Shown here: positions 7,855 to 17,062 of the stretch, in pieces | Position numbering within the stretch: position 1 is the first letter of the stretch | Layout of the letters: every line of letters starts with the position of its first letter | Assembly: GCA_051880395.1 (NCBI GenBank) | Contig: JBJENW010000022.1 | Coordinates: 1 to 27,134, forward strand | Direction of reading: 5' to 3' | Length of the DNA stretch: 27,134 nucleotides | From: JBJENW01 sp051880395 | GTDB taxonomy: Bacteria > Bacillota > Clostridia > Lachnospirales > Lachnospiraceae | Notes under the pieces: model-generated | What the model saw: only the letters and a program-made list of their open reading frames with translations | What the model was told of the DNA's origin: nothing | Database searches by the model: none | Program-made: the position numbers and the translations under genes

Positions 7855-8064
7855 CTACTGCCAGCTGTCTGTAGCGATTCTGTCTACCAGCTGACTCATC
7901 TCATCTTTGCTCTGTGCCAGTTTGCTTTCTGTTACAACTCGGTGCTTCTGTTCTGGTGTCATCGTAGAAAATCGTTCCATCGCCTTTGGATGCATGGCCA
8001 TGGAAAATGCCAGACCAACCGGAAGTTCTTCCTGCTCGTTTGTCGTTTTTTTCTCATTATTCAT
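7855..8064 (-). CDS. Small uncharacterised protein (69 aa)
   Basis: Not recognised with confidence. From the ATG at 8064 it has 69 residues: a charged start rich in Asn, Lys and Glu, then a mostly helical part with ELPVGLAFSMAMHPKAMERF and a C-terminal region TPEQKHRVVTESKL. This C-terminal helix faintly resembles the short helical tail of YdeI/OmpD-associated proteins, a low-confidence hint. It is probably soluble: no signal peptide or membrane helix. AAGGAA lies about 9-10 bases before this ATG; the in-frame GTG at 8085 and ATG at 8073 have poorer spacing. It sits 75 bases after the HAD gene and right before a strong terminator, so it is likely the last gene of that unit. Confidence 0.75.
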   Translation of the reverse strand: MNNEKKTTNEQEELPVGLAFSMAMHPKAMERFSTMTPEQKHRVVTESKLAQSKDEMSQLVDRIATDSWQ

Positions 8065-8138
8065 TTTATCCATTTCCTTCCACACAGCATTTTTCGCTAT
8101 GCCCGGTTAGTATCTGACATTTATACCAATATTATTCT

Positions 8139-8807
8139 TTACTTTGCATCCTTTTTGGTCCGAAGAAACCGCATCACCTGGAGAAGATCTTCAAAAATGC
8201 CTTCTGCCATCTGTTCCATTTCCTCTGTCTTAGGCAAAAGATCGGGAACCATCAATGGTATCATACCGGCGGCGGATGCGGCACGGATCCCGTTATAAGA
8301 ATCTTCGATCACATAACAGTTTTTGGGTTGTGCCTGCAGCTGTTTTGCCGCCATAAGAAAAATATCCGGTGCCGGTTTACTGCGTTTTAACATGTCACCA
8401 CCCACCAGGCGATCAAAATATTCTGTCAGCCCCGCATCAGCAATCTCTTTTTTCACCACTTCTATACGAGTGGAAGATGCAACTGCTGTCCGATAACCAT
8501 TTTCCCGCAGATATGATAACAGCTCTCGAATTCCCTTTTTTAACGGCAGACCGTTTTTTTTCACATATGCATAATAATATTTTGACGTATGTGGCTTTAA
8601 TTCATCAAAATCATAGGCTCCCTCATAAGCTTTTGAAAACACATCCCGTGCCGCTTGATAAGTCAGACCGATAAGCTTACGCGCGGTTTTCTCTATATTA
8701 GGTATTTCAAACTCCTCTGCAACTTTTCTCCAACTGTCCAACACGATCTGCTCACTGTCAAAGATCACTCCATCCATATCAAAAATCACTGTATCTGCCT
8801 GTATCAT
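8139..8807 (-). CDS. HAD-superfamily (subfamily IA) phosphatase or phosphomutase
   Basis: Soluble HAD hydrolase of 222 residues. Motif I is FDMDGV (9-14) with nucleophile Asp10 and acid/base Asp12. Motif II is the ASST segment (about 109-112). Motif III is the Lys in KRSKPAPDIF, and motif IV is VIEDSYNGI. The four-helix cap between motifs I and II marks it as cap type C1, like beta-phosphoglucomutase and small sugar-phosphate phosphatases. The substrate cannot be read from sequence. The ATG is preceded by AAAGGA at about 9 bases. It is transcribed from its own predicted promoter, probably with the 69-aa protein downstream. Confidence 0.93.
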   Translation of the reverse strand: MIQADTVIFDMDGVIFDSEQIVLDSWRKVAEEFEIPNIEKTARKLIGLTYQAARDVFSKAYEGAYDFDELKPHTSKYYYAYVKKNGLPLKKGIRELLSYLRENGYRTAVASSTRIEVVKKEIADAGLTEYFDRLVGGDMLKRSKPAPDIFLMAAKQLQAQPKNCYVIEDSYNGIRAASAAGMIPLMVPDLLPKTEEMEQMAEGIFEDLLQVMRFLRTKKDAK

Positions 8808-8889
8808 TTCCGTTTCCTTTCTTTCCTAGCAAATATTATTTCCACTAACTGTATAAGTTCTACACAAGATCAAGATATCGTTCTGATTT

Positions 8890-8898
8890 AGTATAACA
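8890..8898 (-). promoter_or_regulatory. Extended -10 promoter of the HAD gene
   Basis: Minus strand TGT-TATACT: TATACT (8890-8895) is 5 of 6 to consensus with a TGn extension. It lies about 83 bases before the HAD start codon and just after the lyase terminator. No clear -35. Confidence 0.5.
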
Positions 8899-8920
8899 CA
8901 AGAAAACCGTTTTTCTCCAC

Positions 8921-8954
8921 AAAAAACCGGCACAGTTTTTTCCTGCGCCGGTTT
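8921..8954 (-). terminator. Terminator of the rhamnogalacturonan lyase gene
   Basis: AAACCGGC (8924-8931) pairs with GCCGGTTT (8947-8954). The stem is extended by CAG/CTG after one mismatch, with a T-rich loop. On the minus strand a run of six T residues follows. It begins three bases after the lyase stop. Confidence 0.9.
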
Positions 8955-8957
8955 CTA

Positions 8958-11900
8958 TTATTTTAAGGTCATCATACTACGATATCCGGTCTGTTTTGTA
9001 AACAGCTTTTTATAGGCTTTCTTTTTTGCACTTGGAACTGTGATCACAGCTTTTGAAGAGATTGAGCCGATGGCATTCTTTTCAATCACTTTTACTTTTT
9101 CCCCTTTTATCGTCAGATCCGCAAGTTTCTTGTCCTTATAAAATGCTTTTTCTCCGATAGACGTCACATTTTTTCCAATTGTCACTTTTTTGAGCTTTGT
9201 ACATGCCTCAAAAGCACTGTCTCCGATTACTTTCACAGAATCTGCGATTGTCACTGTCTCGACTGCTGCATCGCCTTTACATGCCTTATCTGCAATTCCT
9301 GTCACTTTATATGTCACACTGTTAACTGTTACTGTAGAAGGTATTTCTATTTTTAAAGAGTCTCCTTTTGTACCGACAAGTTTCAGCGTGCCTTTGCCGC
9401 TTGTATCTGCATTGACAACTTTATAACACATCGTACGTTCTGCATAAGTTTCAAATACATCGCCTTTTATCAGTTTTGTCTTTGGAATTTTATGCCCTTT
9501 TTCTATACATTTTCCGCAATCCTTGCAATAGACATCTCCGCTGTATCCAGCTTTTTTGTCCGTCGCATTTTTTGCTTTTCGTATTTCGGTATTCGCATGT
9601 GTGCATACAAGTTTTTCCAGTACTTCTATTTTTCCCTTGCGTCCACAGACGCTGCACTGTTCATGACGTCTGCCTTCTGTTGTCACGGTCGGCTCTTTGT
9701 CTATTACCCACACCATTGTGTGTGCAGCCTTGTCTGTCACTTCTCCACATTCTGTACAAACATGCCAGTGCTCTGTTTCATTTGTCCTCCATGCTTCCGA
9801 CGATGTATGTATATGTGACGGATTTTCATCCTCTGTGACCGGAATCAACTTCCAGTTTTCGCTGTCCATCTGGCCATATGTCCACTGACAGATATTGGCT
9901 CCACTTTTTGTACTGTCGTCTGCCACTACAAGCGCAGATGCGTCATCGGTTGCCCGTGTTACGATCTTATAGGTATCATCACTGTTTTTTACAAATTTAA
10001 ATTCCTGCGCGGTCGCTTTTGTATCCTGATAAATCTGGATGTTTGTTCCGTCTTCCTTTTTTCCGTAATCCAGATCCAACAGATAACTCTTATCGCCCAC
10101 CTGGGAATACAGATGATAATATCCATCTGTTGTCGGCTCCAGCCACCAGGTGTTGTGAGATGCACTTCCGTTGGCTCCCCACTGCTGCACATTTGCTGCA
10201 TTTTCCGCTTTTCCATCTGCCACTTCTAAGTACTGCCCGCTATGCACATTTTGAATCATATACAGACCTTTTTCAATTGCAGCTCCCTCTTTTATCGTGG
10301 ACTCTGTATCGCCTGAGGAACCGGAACCGACTTCTTTTTCCTTATATTTTCCTGCCACCCAGACGTTTGGTTTGGTCGGTGTTTTCATGTCCTCGCCCAT
10401 GTAGTAGCTCGTGTGTGGCGGCTGATTATATGCCACATTCTGCCATGCAATTGATGTGCGGTACTGAATATCACTCATCAATGTGTAAAGACGATGCTCG
10501 GTCGGTGTGGTCGTTGTATAGATACGAAGCGCCGTATCATCTGCGGTAGGCCAAATGACTTCTTCTCGCCAGTCCCCTAAGATATCACCGGATAAGGATG
10601 GAGTTGCTTTTGTGCTGTTGTTAGAATGAACATTATCCGCTGTCAAAAGGCGGTCAATGCCTTTGGTATTATAATTATATTTATTAATATAATTTCGATC
10701 TAATCCTTCTCGATATAGATCACCATCCCACCAAACCAAAAAGTTCTGACCAAATTTTCCGAGGTCTAAATCTAATTTATTTCCATTTTTATCAAAATTT
10801 CCAGCCGAACAACTTACAACGTACGGATAATAGTCCGGCCCAATGTTCGCGATAATACCTCGTCCAACATCCGTCCCTGTTTTTTGTGACCAAATTGTTG
10901 TACCGGTTTTTGCATCTCTCATTTGTACACTTTCGATATTACTGCTCTTATCTTCATGTACCTGAAAGACTTCCAGACCTTCGTGATCCGGATCAAAATC
11001 ACTGACATGCATAGCATCTCCGTGACCCATTTTAGTAGAATACAGACCTTTTCCGTTGTCATCAATGACGCAGGAACCATAGACAATCTCATCTTTTCCA
11101 TCGTTGTCGACATCGGCCATTGTTAGGTTATGATTACCCTGTCCGGCGTAATCGCCGTTTCCGGAGGAATTGGTATCAAAAGTCCACTGACGATTGAGTT
11201 TGCCTCCTTTATAACGATAGGCAACAATCACGGCTCTGGTATAATATCCGCGGCATGTGATGAGATATGGATTTTTTCCATCGAGGTATGCGACACCTGC
11301 GAGGAAACGGTCCACACGGTTTCCGTATTTATCGCCCCAGCTGCTGACGGTTCCTCGTGCCGGTTCGTAATTAATGGTATCTAGGATTTTTCCGGTTCTT
11401 CCTTCAAATAAAGTCAGATATTCCGGTCCGTCTAAGACATATCCGCTGCTATTGCGGTAATCTTTGCTGGCATCTCCGATGACAGTGCCATCGCCTGCTA
11501 CGGTTCCGTCGGCCGTTTTGACTGCCATCTCTGCATAGCCGTCGCCGTTGAAATCGTATACCATGAACTGGGTATAATGTGCACCGGCCCGAATATTTTT
11601 CCCCAGATCAATGCGCCAGCGTCTAGTCCCATCCATCTCATAGCAGTCAATATAAACATTTGAAGTTTGTCCACTTTGAGAGTTATCCTTAGAATTACTT
11701 GGGTCCCACTTTAAAATGATCTCATAATCACCATCATTGTCCACATCCGCTACTGTTGCATCATTTGCAGAATATGTTGCCCCATCAACATCTGCCGGTT
11801 TCTCAATCGGCACATCCAGATAATTCTGTCCCCAGACTGTTGCACTGTCGGATTCTGTCTTTTCTACATCATTGACTACCGTACGCACGGTATAGGTATC

Positions 11901-12194
11901 AGACTCTTTTCCCGACTTGTCCAGATAATTGGTCGAATCCGTGATGGGTCCTGCGATTTTCTGCCCGTTTCGATATACATGAAACCCAACCGTATAGTCG
12001 TCCGTTCCTAAAAGACGCCAGGACAGGTAAACTCCATTCGATGTTTTCACGGCCACCAATCCTCGATCCAATGATTCAATCTGACGTTGTTCCGCAGCCT
12101 GTGCCGCTGTGTGCCCTCCAGATAAAAAAGCTGCCCCCAAAAATCCAAGCAAGACTGCTTTTTTCATTCCCCGTTTCAGTTTTTTCACATTCAT
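8958..12194 (-). CDS. Secreted rhamnogalacturonan lyase (PL11) with ricin-type, CxxC and leucine-rich modules
   Basis: Predicted secreted polysaccharide lyase that cleaves the rhamnose-galacturonate backbone of pectin RG-I. 1078 residues. The signal peptide is at 1-34 (ends AAQAA). The PL11 catalytic region is at about 37-625, from SLDRGLVAVKTSNGVYLSWR through a beta-propeller with repeated D-x-D/N-x-D-G calcium-type loops (for example DVDNDGDYE, DFNGDGYAE, DVDNDGKDE) to TKPNVWVAGKY. A ricin-like domain follows (about 640-795, with QQWG, DLDYG and ICQW-type repeats). Next is a CxxC-rich stretch (about 797-905: CTECGE, CSVCGR, CKDCGK), then a BspA-type leucine-rich repeat region to the end. 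It has its own promoter and terminator. The C-terminal part probably serves binding or surface retention; no LPXTG motif is present. Confidence 0.95.
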   Translation of the reverse strand: MNVKKLKRGMKKAVLLGFLGAAFLSGGHTAAQAAEQRQIESLDRGLVAVKTSNGVYLSWRLLGTDDYTVGFHVYRNGQKIAGPITDSTNYLDKSGKESDTYTVRTVVNDVEKTESDSATVWGQNYLDVPIEKPADVDGATYSANDATVADVDNDGDYEIILKWDPSNSKDNSQSGQTSNVYIDCYEMDGTRRWRIDLGKNIRAGAHYTQFMVYDFNGDGYAEMAVKTADGTVAGDGTVIGDASKDYRNSSGYVLDGPEYLTLFEGRTGKILDTINYEPARGTVSSWGDKYGNRVDRFLAGVAYLDGKNPYLITCRGYYTRAVIVAYRYKGGKLNRQWTFDTNSSGNGDYAGQGNHNLTMADVDNDGKDEIVYGSCVIDDNGKGLYSTKMGHGDAMHVSDFDPDHEGLEVFQVHEDKSSNIESVQMRDAKTGTTIWSQKTGTDVGRGIIANIGPDYYPYVVSCSAGNFDKNGNKLDLDLGKFGQNFLVWWDGDLYREGLDRNYINKYNYNTKGIDRLLTADNVHSNNSTKATPSLSGDILGDWREEVIWPTADDTALRIYTTTTPTEHRLYTLMSDIQYRTSIAWQNVAYNQPPHTSYYMGEDMKTPTKPNVWVAGKYKEKEVGSGSSGDTESTIKEGAAIEKGLYMIQNVHSGQYLEVADGKAENAANVQQWGANGSASHNTWWLEPTTDGYYHLYSQVGDKSYLLDLDYGKKEDGTNIQIYQDTKATAQEFKFVKNSDDTYKIVTRATDDASALVVADDSTKSGANICQWTYGQMDSENWKLIPVTEDENPSHIHTSSEAWRTNETEHWHVCTECGEVTDKAAHTMVWVIDKEPTVTTEGRRHEQCSVCGRKGKIEVLEKLVCTHANTEIRKAKNATDKKAGYSGDVYCKDCGKCIEKGHKIPKTKLIKGDVFETYAERTMCYKVVNADTSGKGTLKLVGTKGDSLKIEIPSTVTVNSVTYKVTGIADKACKGDAAVETVTIADSVKVIGDSAFEACTKLKKVTIGKNVTSIGEKAFYKDKKLADLTIKGEKVKVIEKNAIGSISSKAVITVPSAKKKAYKKLFTKQTGYRSMMTLK

Positions 12195-12249
12195 GCTTCA
12201 AATTTCCTTTCTTCACCAACTCACATTTGATTTACATAATTCTAATTTT

Positions 12250-12278
12250 AGTATAAATCTCCTCATGTAAATTTGCAA
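12250..12278 (-). promoter_or_regulatory. Promoter of the rhamnogalacturonan lyase gene
   Basis: Minus strand TTGCAA (12273-12278), 17-base spacer, TATACT (12250-12255), about 55 bases before the ATG. It overlaps the stop region of the GGDEF/EAL gene. Nearby AAACGTTT and TTGCAAGC text loosely recalls a catabolite (cre) site, but the match is poor. Confidence 0.6.
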
Positions 12279-12286
12279 GCAAACGT

Positions 12287-15200
12287 TTATTTCGCCTTCA
12301 ATTCCTCATAATATACAAATGTGTTTTTTCCCTTTTCACAGCTGGCTTTCATCGCTTTTTCCACATGACGAATATTTCGTTCGTAGTTGAACTCTTCCTT
12401 CTTTAACAGATCAATTCCTATATGACAGGAAAATTCCATCGGGGTCTTCTGCTGCATTTTTTCGATCAATTGCTCAATTCTCCAATCCAGCATCTCTTTC
12501 AAAATCGGTGCTTTCAAAAAGACAATAAACTCATCTCCGCCCAGACGACCGATATAATCGCTCTTTCGAAATGTATCGCGCAGCGTTCCGGCAAACCGCG
12601 TCAACACAATATCTCCCACTTGATGTCCCATATGTTCATTTATTTTTTGCAACTGTGAGATATCAAACAATAACAATGCCGCTTGTTCACCCTCGATCGT
12701 CTCTTCCCGCATATACTGCACCACATGATATTCAAACATCCGGCGTGTCAAAACATTGGTAAGCAAATCGCGGCTGGCTGTCAGTTCCCGTTCCATAGAA
12801 TGCCGTTTTACCGAATCAATATCCTTTAAATAACAAAGTGCGTATGCTTTTTTTGTTCCAGACTCCTGATACATATGCACATGCAGCTCCATCCAATGAT
12901 AAGATATTCGATCCATCATGCAGCGAAACTGAAACGATAACGTATCTGTTCCTTCCTGAAACGCTTGTTTGAAATTCTCCAATGTCAGATTCTGCTGGCA
13001 CAGCTTTGAATCTTCCGGCAAGACCGTCATCCAAATTTGCTGCTCAAACAATGTATCCAATGAACAGGTATCTTTATCCAAATCGGGTTTATAATCACTC
13101 CAAATCCCCCCTGCATCCGTCAGAATTCCCGTCTGCAGATCTACTTCCGCATACGCCGCCAGCTCTTTTAAAACAGCAGAATAAAAATCATTGCGTCGCA
13201 ACGTTGCACGCTGCAGCGTTTTATTTTCTGACACAGCTTTCCTCTGTATCCTGGTACTTTGATAATGGTAGCCTTTCATTGTATACACGCCATTTTTTTG
13301 CTGACTGCAGACTCCAACACAACATACGGAGATTTTTCCCTGCTGCGGATGGTTCCAGATATATTCCATTTCCACAATTTCTCCCGACCGCACCATCTCA
13401 TTCAATGACTGCCCAACATAATCTTTATATTCTTCTTGAATGTGCTGATACCAGTACAGATAGTAATCCTCCGGATCGAGCACTTTTGTCACACCAAGAA
13501 GATGATCCATATTTTTATCTACACTCATACGAGTTACTTGTGCATTTGTATCGCTCTCCAATGTCCAAAGTCCGACTTTCAATGCCCCTAAAACATCCGC
13601 ATCCATTAAATCGGAAGACATCTTCGATAATGATTCATCGCGCGCATCCAAAAGTCCTCCGTTTTTCAGGATTTTTGCCATAAACGGTGCCATTTTTTCC
13701 ATCAAACGTGTATCCGTCGGCATGTAATCTGCATTTTCCACGCAAAGCATTCCGATTGCTTTCTGTTCCAGCCAGACCGGTACGAGCAAAAGGCTACGCA
13801 CTTCCAACAGGTCTAAAATCTGCTGCTTTTGTTTGTCATATTCACAACACTGCTCGATATCATCAATTGCAACCCCTTTTTCTTCCTCAAATTCCTCTTT
13901 CCACGGTTCAAAGCAGACATCTGGAACGACGATCACCTCACTCTGCACACCTGTGTGCTCTCCATTCCACACAAAAAGCCCTCGCCAGGCAGCTTCCTCT
14001 TGTGCATGGATAAAAAGTATGCTACGCTGTGCCTGATAAAATCGTCCAATGGTGTCAAGTATTTTCTGAACAGCCTGCTGCATATTTCGAATGTCACTCA
14101 ATTCTTCCAAAAGCGACACTGCAGTTTCTGATATTTCACGCTCGCATTCCATCGTATTCCATTTGTCATCAAGCATGGATGTATCAATACCAACTTCTAA
14201 TTTTGCCGTTTTATCTTTCCAGTGAATCATTTTATTCTGCATCAACAACCGTTTTCCAAGCTCCGTATCATTTGCATGAAATACGGTCTGTTTACGCATC
14301 ATTTTTTCGTTACAACAGTACGGACACGGATGATTTAATCCGTAAATTGCCTGGTAGCATTTTTCCCCCATATAATCATTGTGTCCGGTCAGATGTCTCG
14401 CCGCTGGGTTCATATAATATAATTCATATGTATCCATATCTACAACATAAACAATTTCTTCCATTAGGTCGAGCATTTTTTTATAATCTGCATCCTCTAC
14501 CGGTTCCTCAGTCGTTTGCTGAGCACGCTGCTCTAATTTCTTTTCCCACTCTTTCTGTCTCTCATGACTTTTCAGATACAATTGCTCAAACATTTCTTTT
14601 TCCAGCGGCTTGCTAAAATAATATCCCTGAAGTATCCCTGGCATTAATCGTTCCAATGTCTGTAACTCTTCCTCCGTTTCCACGCCCTCACAGCAGACAC
14701 GGATCTTCGCACTTTTTGCCAGTTCCAGAATATTATTCAACAGTCGAAAATTGTATGAACTCAAGTGAATGTGGCTTACAAAACAGCGATCGATCTTAAT
14801 TTCATCAATTGCAAGGCTCTTTAAATAGCTCAGGCTGGAATATCCTGTCCCGAAATCATCAATCGATATTTCAATTCCTCGGCTTCCCCACTGATAAAAT
14901 AGCTGATTGAATGTCGTATATTCCTGCAATTGCATACTTTCCGTCACTTCCAGTGTAATTGCACCACCCGGCAATTGCTGTTCATCAAGCAATTGATAAA
15001 TATACTCTGTCAGCCCCGACTCCTGCAATTGTATATAAGAAACGTTGATGCTCATATGGAAATTCGGCTGCAATTTTCTCCATTCCTTACACTGACGGAT
15101 GCCTTCTTTTAATACCCACGCACCAACTGGAATGATCATTCCGTTTTGCTCCAACAGACCAATAAATTCTTCTGGTGATACCAGCCCATACTTTTCGGAG

Positions 15201-16228
15201 TGAAACCGAAGCAATGCCTCTGCACCCGCGATCTGATAATCATTCATGCGCACTTGCGGCTGATAGCAGAGTGAAAATCCCTTAAATCCGTTATTAATAC
15301 TTGCCTGCATTTCCTCCGTCAATTCGATCAGGTACAACTGCTTTTTATAATCCTCCGGCGAGAAGAATAATAACCGGTTTTTTCCATTTTTCTTTGCACG
15401 GTCCAAAGCACTTTCTGCATACAAAAATAACGTGCTGGCGTCTTTGCATTCACGACTCGAATAGTGTACGCCACCACCTGAAAGCGTACAAAATTCTTTC
15501 ATTTTCTTTTGCACGCGATGATACACTTCTACAACGGTATCCCTATGACATCCCAAAAAATCCACTGCAAACCGATCTCCGTCCAAACGATAAACTTGAT
15601 ACTGTGAATCTACGCAAAGTTCTAACACACGCGCTGTCTTTTTCAAAATCTCGTTTCCCCGATTCCGTCCATACCGTTTATTTAAATTTTTAAAATTATC
15701 AATCCCCAAAAGCAGAAGTATTCCCTCTTCCTTTTTCTGTATACCGTCTTCTAATACTTCAAACAATTTTGACGTGTTCATTAATCCTGTCAGAGAATCT
15801 GTTTTATGCATTAAATCCGCTTCCGTTAAAGAACCGGTCATTACAAGCGGTTTGTCCCATTTATCACGCACAACTCTTCCCCGACAGCTGACCCACACCA
15901 GGCGTCCATCGCGATCCACCAGACGAAACTCCATCTTTTCGATATCACTTTCCATCTCATGAACTTTCCACAAGTCCTGCGCCCATTTTGTCATATCCCG
16001 CTTATAGACAATATGCATACACTCTTCCATAGAATATCCTTCTCCGACCGTTTTGTCTAATGCATATTGTGACTCAATCTCGCTTGCAAAAAAAACTCTC
16101 TCTAATTGATAATCCCAAAGAAAAAAATAGCCCTCTGTACTTTTATTTAAAAAGACGAGGGTTTGAAAATACTCCGCATATGCTTTGCTGCCTTTAAATG
16201 TGATCGTTTTATCGTTTGCACGCCGCAT
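12287..16228 (-). CDS. Multidomain c-di-GMP protein: PAS, degenerate GGDEF, EAL, PAS, GAF, PAS-like, GGDEF
   Basis: Large soluble protein (1313 residues) predicted both to make and break c-di-GMP. In numbering with six extra N-terminal residues: a PAS-like sensor (25-140), then a first GGDEF domain degenerate at the signature (DGDRF at 222-226). An EAL domain (315-560) keeps its key residues: EALLR (343-347), SINVS, LEVTES, IDDFGTGYSS, IKID, CEGVE and the final LQGYYFSKP. A PAS domain with a CPYCC motif (641-645) follows, then a GAF domain (about 710-865) and two PAS-like regions (about 890-1145). The last GGDEF (1150-1319) has an intact GGDEF (1236-1240) and an RKSD inhibitory site five residues before it. 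The ATG at 16228 has GAGGAGAGG seven bases upstream; the in-frame GTG at 16246 lies inside that site. No membrane helices. Which activity dominates cannot be read from sequence. Confidence 0.95.
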   Translation of the reverse strand: MRRANDKTITFKGSKAYAEYFQTLVFLNKSTEGYFFLWDYQLERVFFASEIESQYALDKTVGEGYSMEECMHIVYKRDMTKWAQDLWKVHEMESDIEKMEFRLVDRDGRLVWVSCRGRVVRDKWDKPLVMTGSLTEADLMHKTDSLTGLMNTSKLFEVLEDGIQKKEEGILLLLGIDNFKNLNKRYGRNRGNEILKKTARVLELCVDSQYQVYRLDGDRFAVDFLGCHRDTVVEVYHRVQKKMKEFCTLSGGGVHYSSRECKDASTLFLYAESALDRAKKNGKNRLLFFSPEDYKKQLYLIELTEEMQASINNGFKGFSLCYQPQVRMNDYQIAGAEALLRFHSEKYGLVSPEEFIGLLEQNGMIIPVGAWVLKEGIRQCKEWRKLQPNFHMSINVSYIQLQESGLTEYIYQLLDEQQLPGGAITLEVTESMQLQEYTTFNQLFYQWGSRGIEISIDDFGTGYSSLSYLKSLAIDEIKIDRCFVSHIHLSSYNFRLLNNILELAKSAKIRVCCEGVETEEELQTLERLMPGILQGYYFSKPLEKEMFEQLYLKSHERQKEWEKKLEQRAQQTTEEPVEDADYKKMLDLMEEIVYVVDMDTYELYYMNPAARHLTGHNDYMGEKCYQAIYGLNHPCPYCCNEKMMRKQTVFHANDTELGKRLLMQNKMIHWKDKTAKLEVGIDTSMLDDKWNTMECEREISETAVSLLEELSDIRNMQQAVQKILDTIGRFYQAQRSILFIHAQEEAAWRGLFVWNGEHTGVQSEVIVVPDVCFEPWKEEFEEEKGVAIDDIEQCCEYDKQKQQILDLLEVRSLLLVPVWLEQKAIGMLCVENADYMPTDTRLMEKMAPFMAKILKNGGLLDARDESLSKMSSDLMDADVLGALKVGLWTLESDTNAQVTRMSVDKNMDHLLGVTKVLDPEDYYLYWYQHIQEEYKDYVGQSLNEMVRSGEIVEMEYIWNHPQQGKISVCCVGVCSQQKNGVYTMKGYHYQSTRIQRKAVSENKTLQRATLRRNDFYSAVLKELAAYAEVDLQTGILTDAGGIWSDYKPDLDKDTCSLDTLFEQQIWMTVLPEDSKLCQQNLTLENFKQAFQEGTDTLSFQFRCMMDRISYHWMELHVHMYQESGTKKAYALCYLKDIDSVKRHSMERELTASRDLLTNVLTRRMFEYHVVQYMREETIEGEQAALLLFDISQLQKINEHMGHQVGDIVLTRFAGTLRDTFRKSDYIGRLGGDEFIVFLKAPILKEMLDWRIEQLIEKMQQKTPMEFSCHIGIDLLKKEEFNYERNIRHVEKAMKASCEKGKNTFVYYEELKAK

Positions 16229-16278
16229 ACTACTACCTCTCCTCACCTATTATCGACTGATTACACTACTTTTTCTCT

Positions 16279-16284
16279 ATTATA
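16279..16284 (-). promoter_or_regulatory. -10 element upstream of the GGDEF/EAL gene
   Basis: Minus strand TATAAT, a perfect -10 hexamer about 50 bases before the ATG. At 17 bases the -35 region reads TACAAA, a poor match. The surrounding AT-rich sequence lowers confidence. Confidence 0.4.
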
Positions 16285-16353
16285 ACGTATTTTTTGTATA
16301 ATTTGTACTATTTTTCGATATTTTGGTGTTTTTTTTTCGATCACATTCATTTT

Positions 16354-17016
16354 TTATTTTTCAAATGCATGTTCCTTAAACTCATGCGCAGTTTCATACA
16401 TACTTTCCATGTCATCCGAATATCCGAAAACAGCCTCTGGTATCGCTGATTGTAAGTAACGCATAACTTGTTTACACATCTCGTCTCCACCTTCGACTTC
16501 AACAACATTTTCCGGAGCTGCCGTACTATAATGAAAATGGATGGTTGGTGCTTTTTGTGGCTGCATATTCCCTGTGTATGGTTTCGATGTGGAGGAATAT
16601 ACCCAGATAATATCATCTTTATTTGCCACAAAACTGCCGTTTCTACCGGCATACATCACAAGTTTTTGGTTGATACGAAACTGAAAATGCTCGACTGTAT
16701 GATCGTACAAATCATTTAATTCCTGCTTTGCCTTCTCGGGATTTCTCTGTGCCTGACACCACTCGGAAAACGGACGCATATAGACACCACGGACTGCTTG
16801 TATAAACTGATAGATGCAGACACCATCTGCAAATGCCAGCAATAGATATAACAGTAACGCAAAAAATTCACGATCACCTTCTGCGCCGTACCGTATGGTA
16901 TACATCGTCTCTAGTCCTCGCGTTGGTCCTAAAAATATAAATACAGAAAGCATCAACAGACCGATGACTCTTATTCCTTTTTCTCTCACTATCTTTTTCT
17001 GCATTTTTCCGATCAT
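16354..17016 (-). CDS. Two-helix membrane protein of unknown function
   Basis: 220 residues from the ATG at 17016, not assigned to a family. Two hydrophobic helices lie near the N-terminus (about 16-35, IGLLMLSVFIFLG; and about 51-75, FFALLLYLLLAFADGVCIY). The remaining 140 residues are hydrophilic, with a strand-rich segment (about 110-195: HFQFRINQKLVMYAG, then DIIWVY and TIHFHYS) that may be a PH-like domain, and an acidic, Met-rich end. AGGAGGG sits six bases before this ATG. The longer frame starting at TTG 17118 would run through a terminator hairpin and has no ribosome binding site, so it is rejected. Its predicted promoter lies upstream of that hairpin. The stop is followed by AT-rich sequence without a clear terminator. 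Confidence 0.85.
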   Translation of the reverse strand: MIGKMQKKIVREKGIRVIGLLMLSVFIFLGPTRGLETMYTIRYGAEGDREFFALLLYLLLAFADGVCIYQFIQAVRGVYMRPFSEWCQAQRNPEKAKQELNDLYDHTVEHFQFRINQKLVMYAGRNGSFVANKDDIIWVYSSTSKPYTGNMQPQKAPTIHFHYSTAAPENVVEVEGGDEMCKQVMRYLQSAIPEAVFGYSDDMESMYETAHEFKEHAFEK

Positions 17017-17062
17017 ACTTGTCCCTCCTGCTTCTAAATAAGTCAGAAATTCATGAAAAACA

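Noticed and set aside
12279..12288. Catabolite-responsive (cre) site upstream of the lyase
   Set aside because: AAACGTTT is palindromic but the flanking bases do not match the cre consensus.
12982..13683. Plus-strand open frame of 233 codons
   Set aside because: Antisense to the GGDEF/EAL gene, composition rich in Pro, Ser and His as expected from reverse-strand reading, no ribosome site or family motif.
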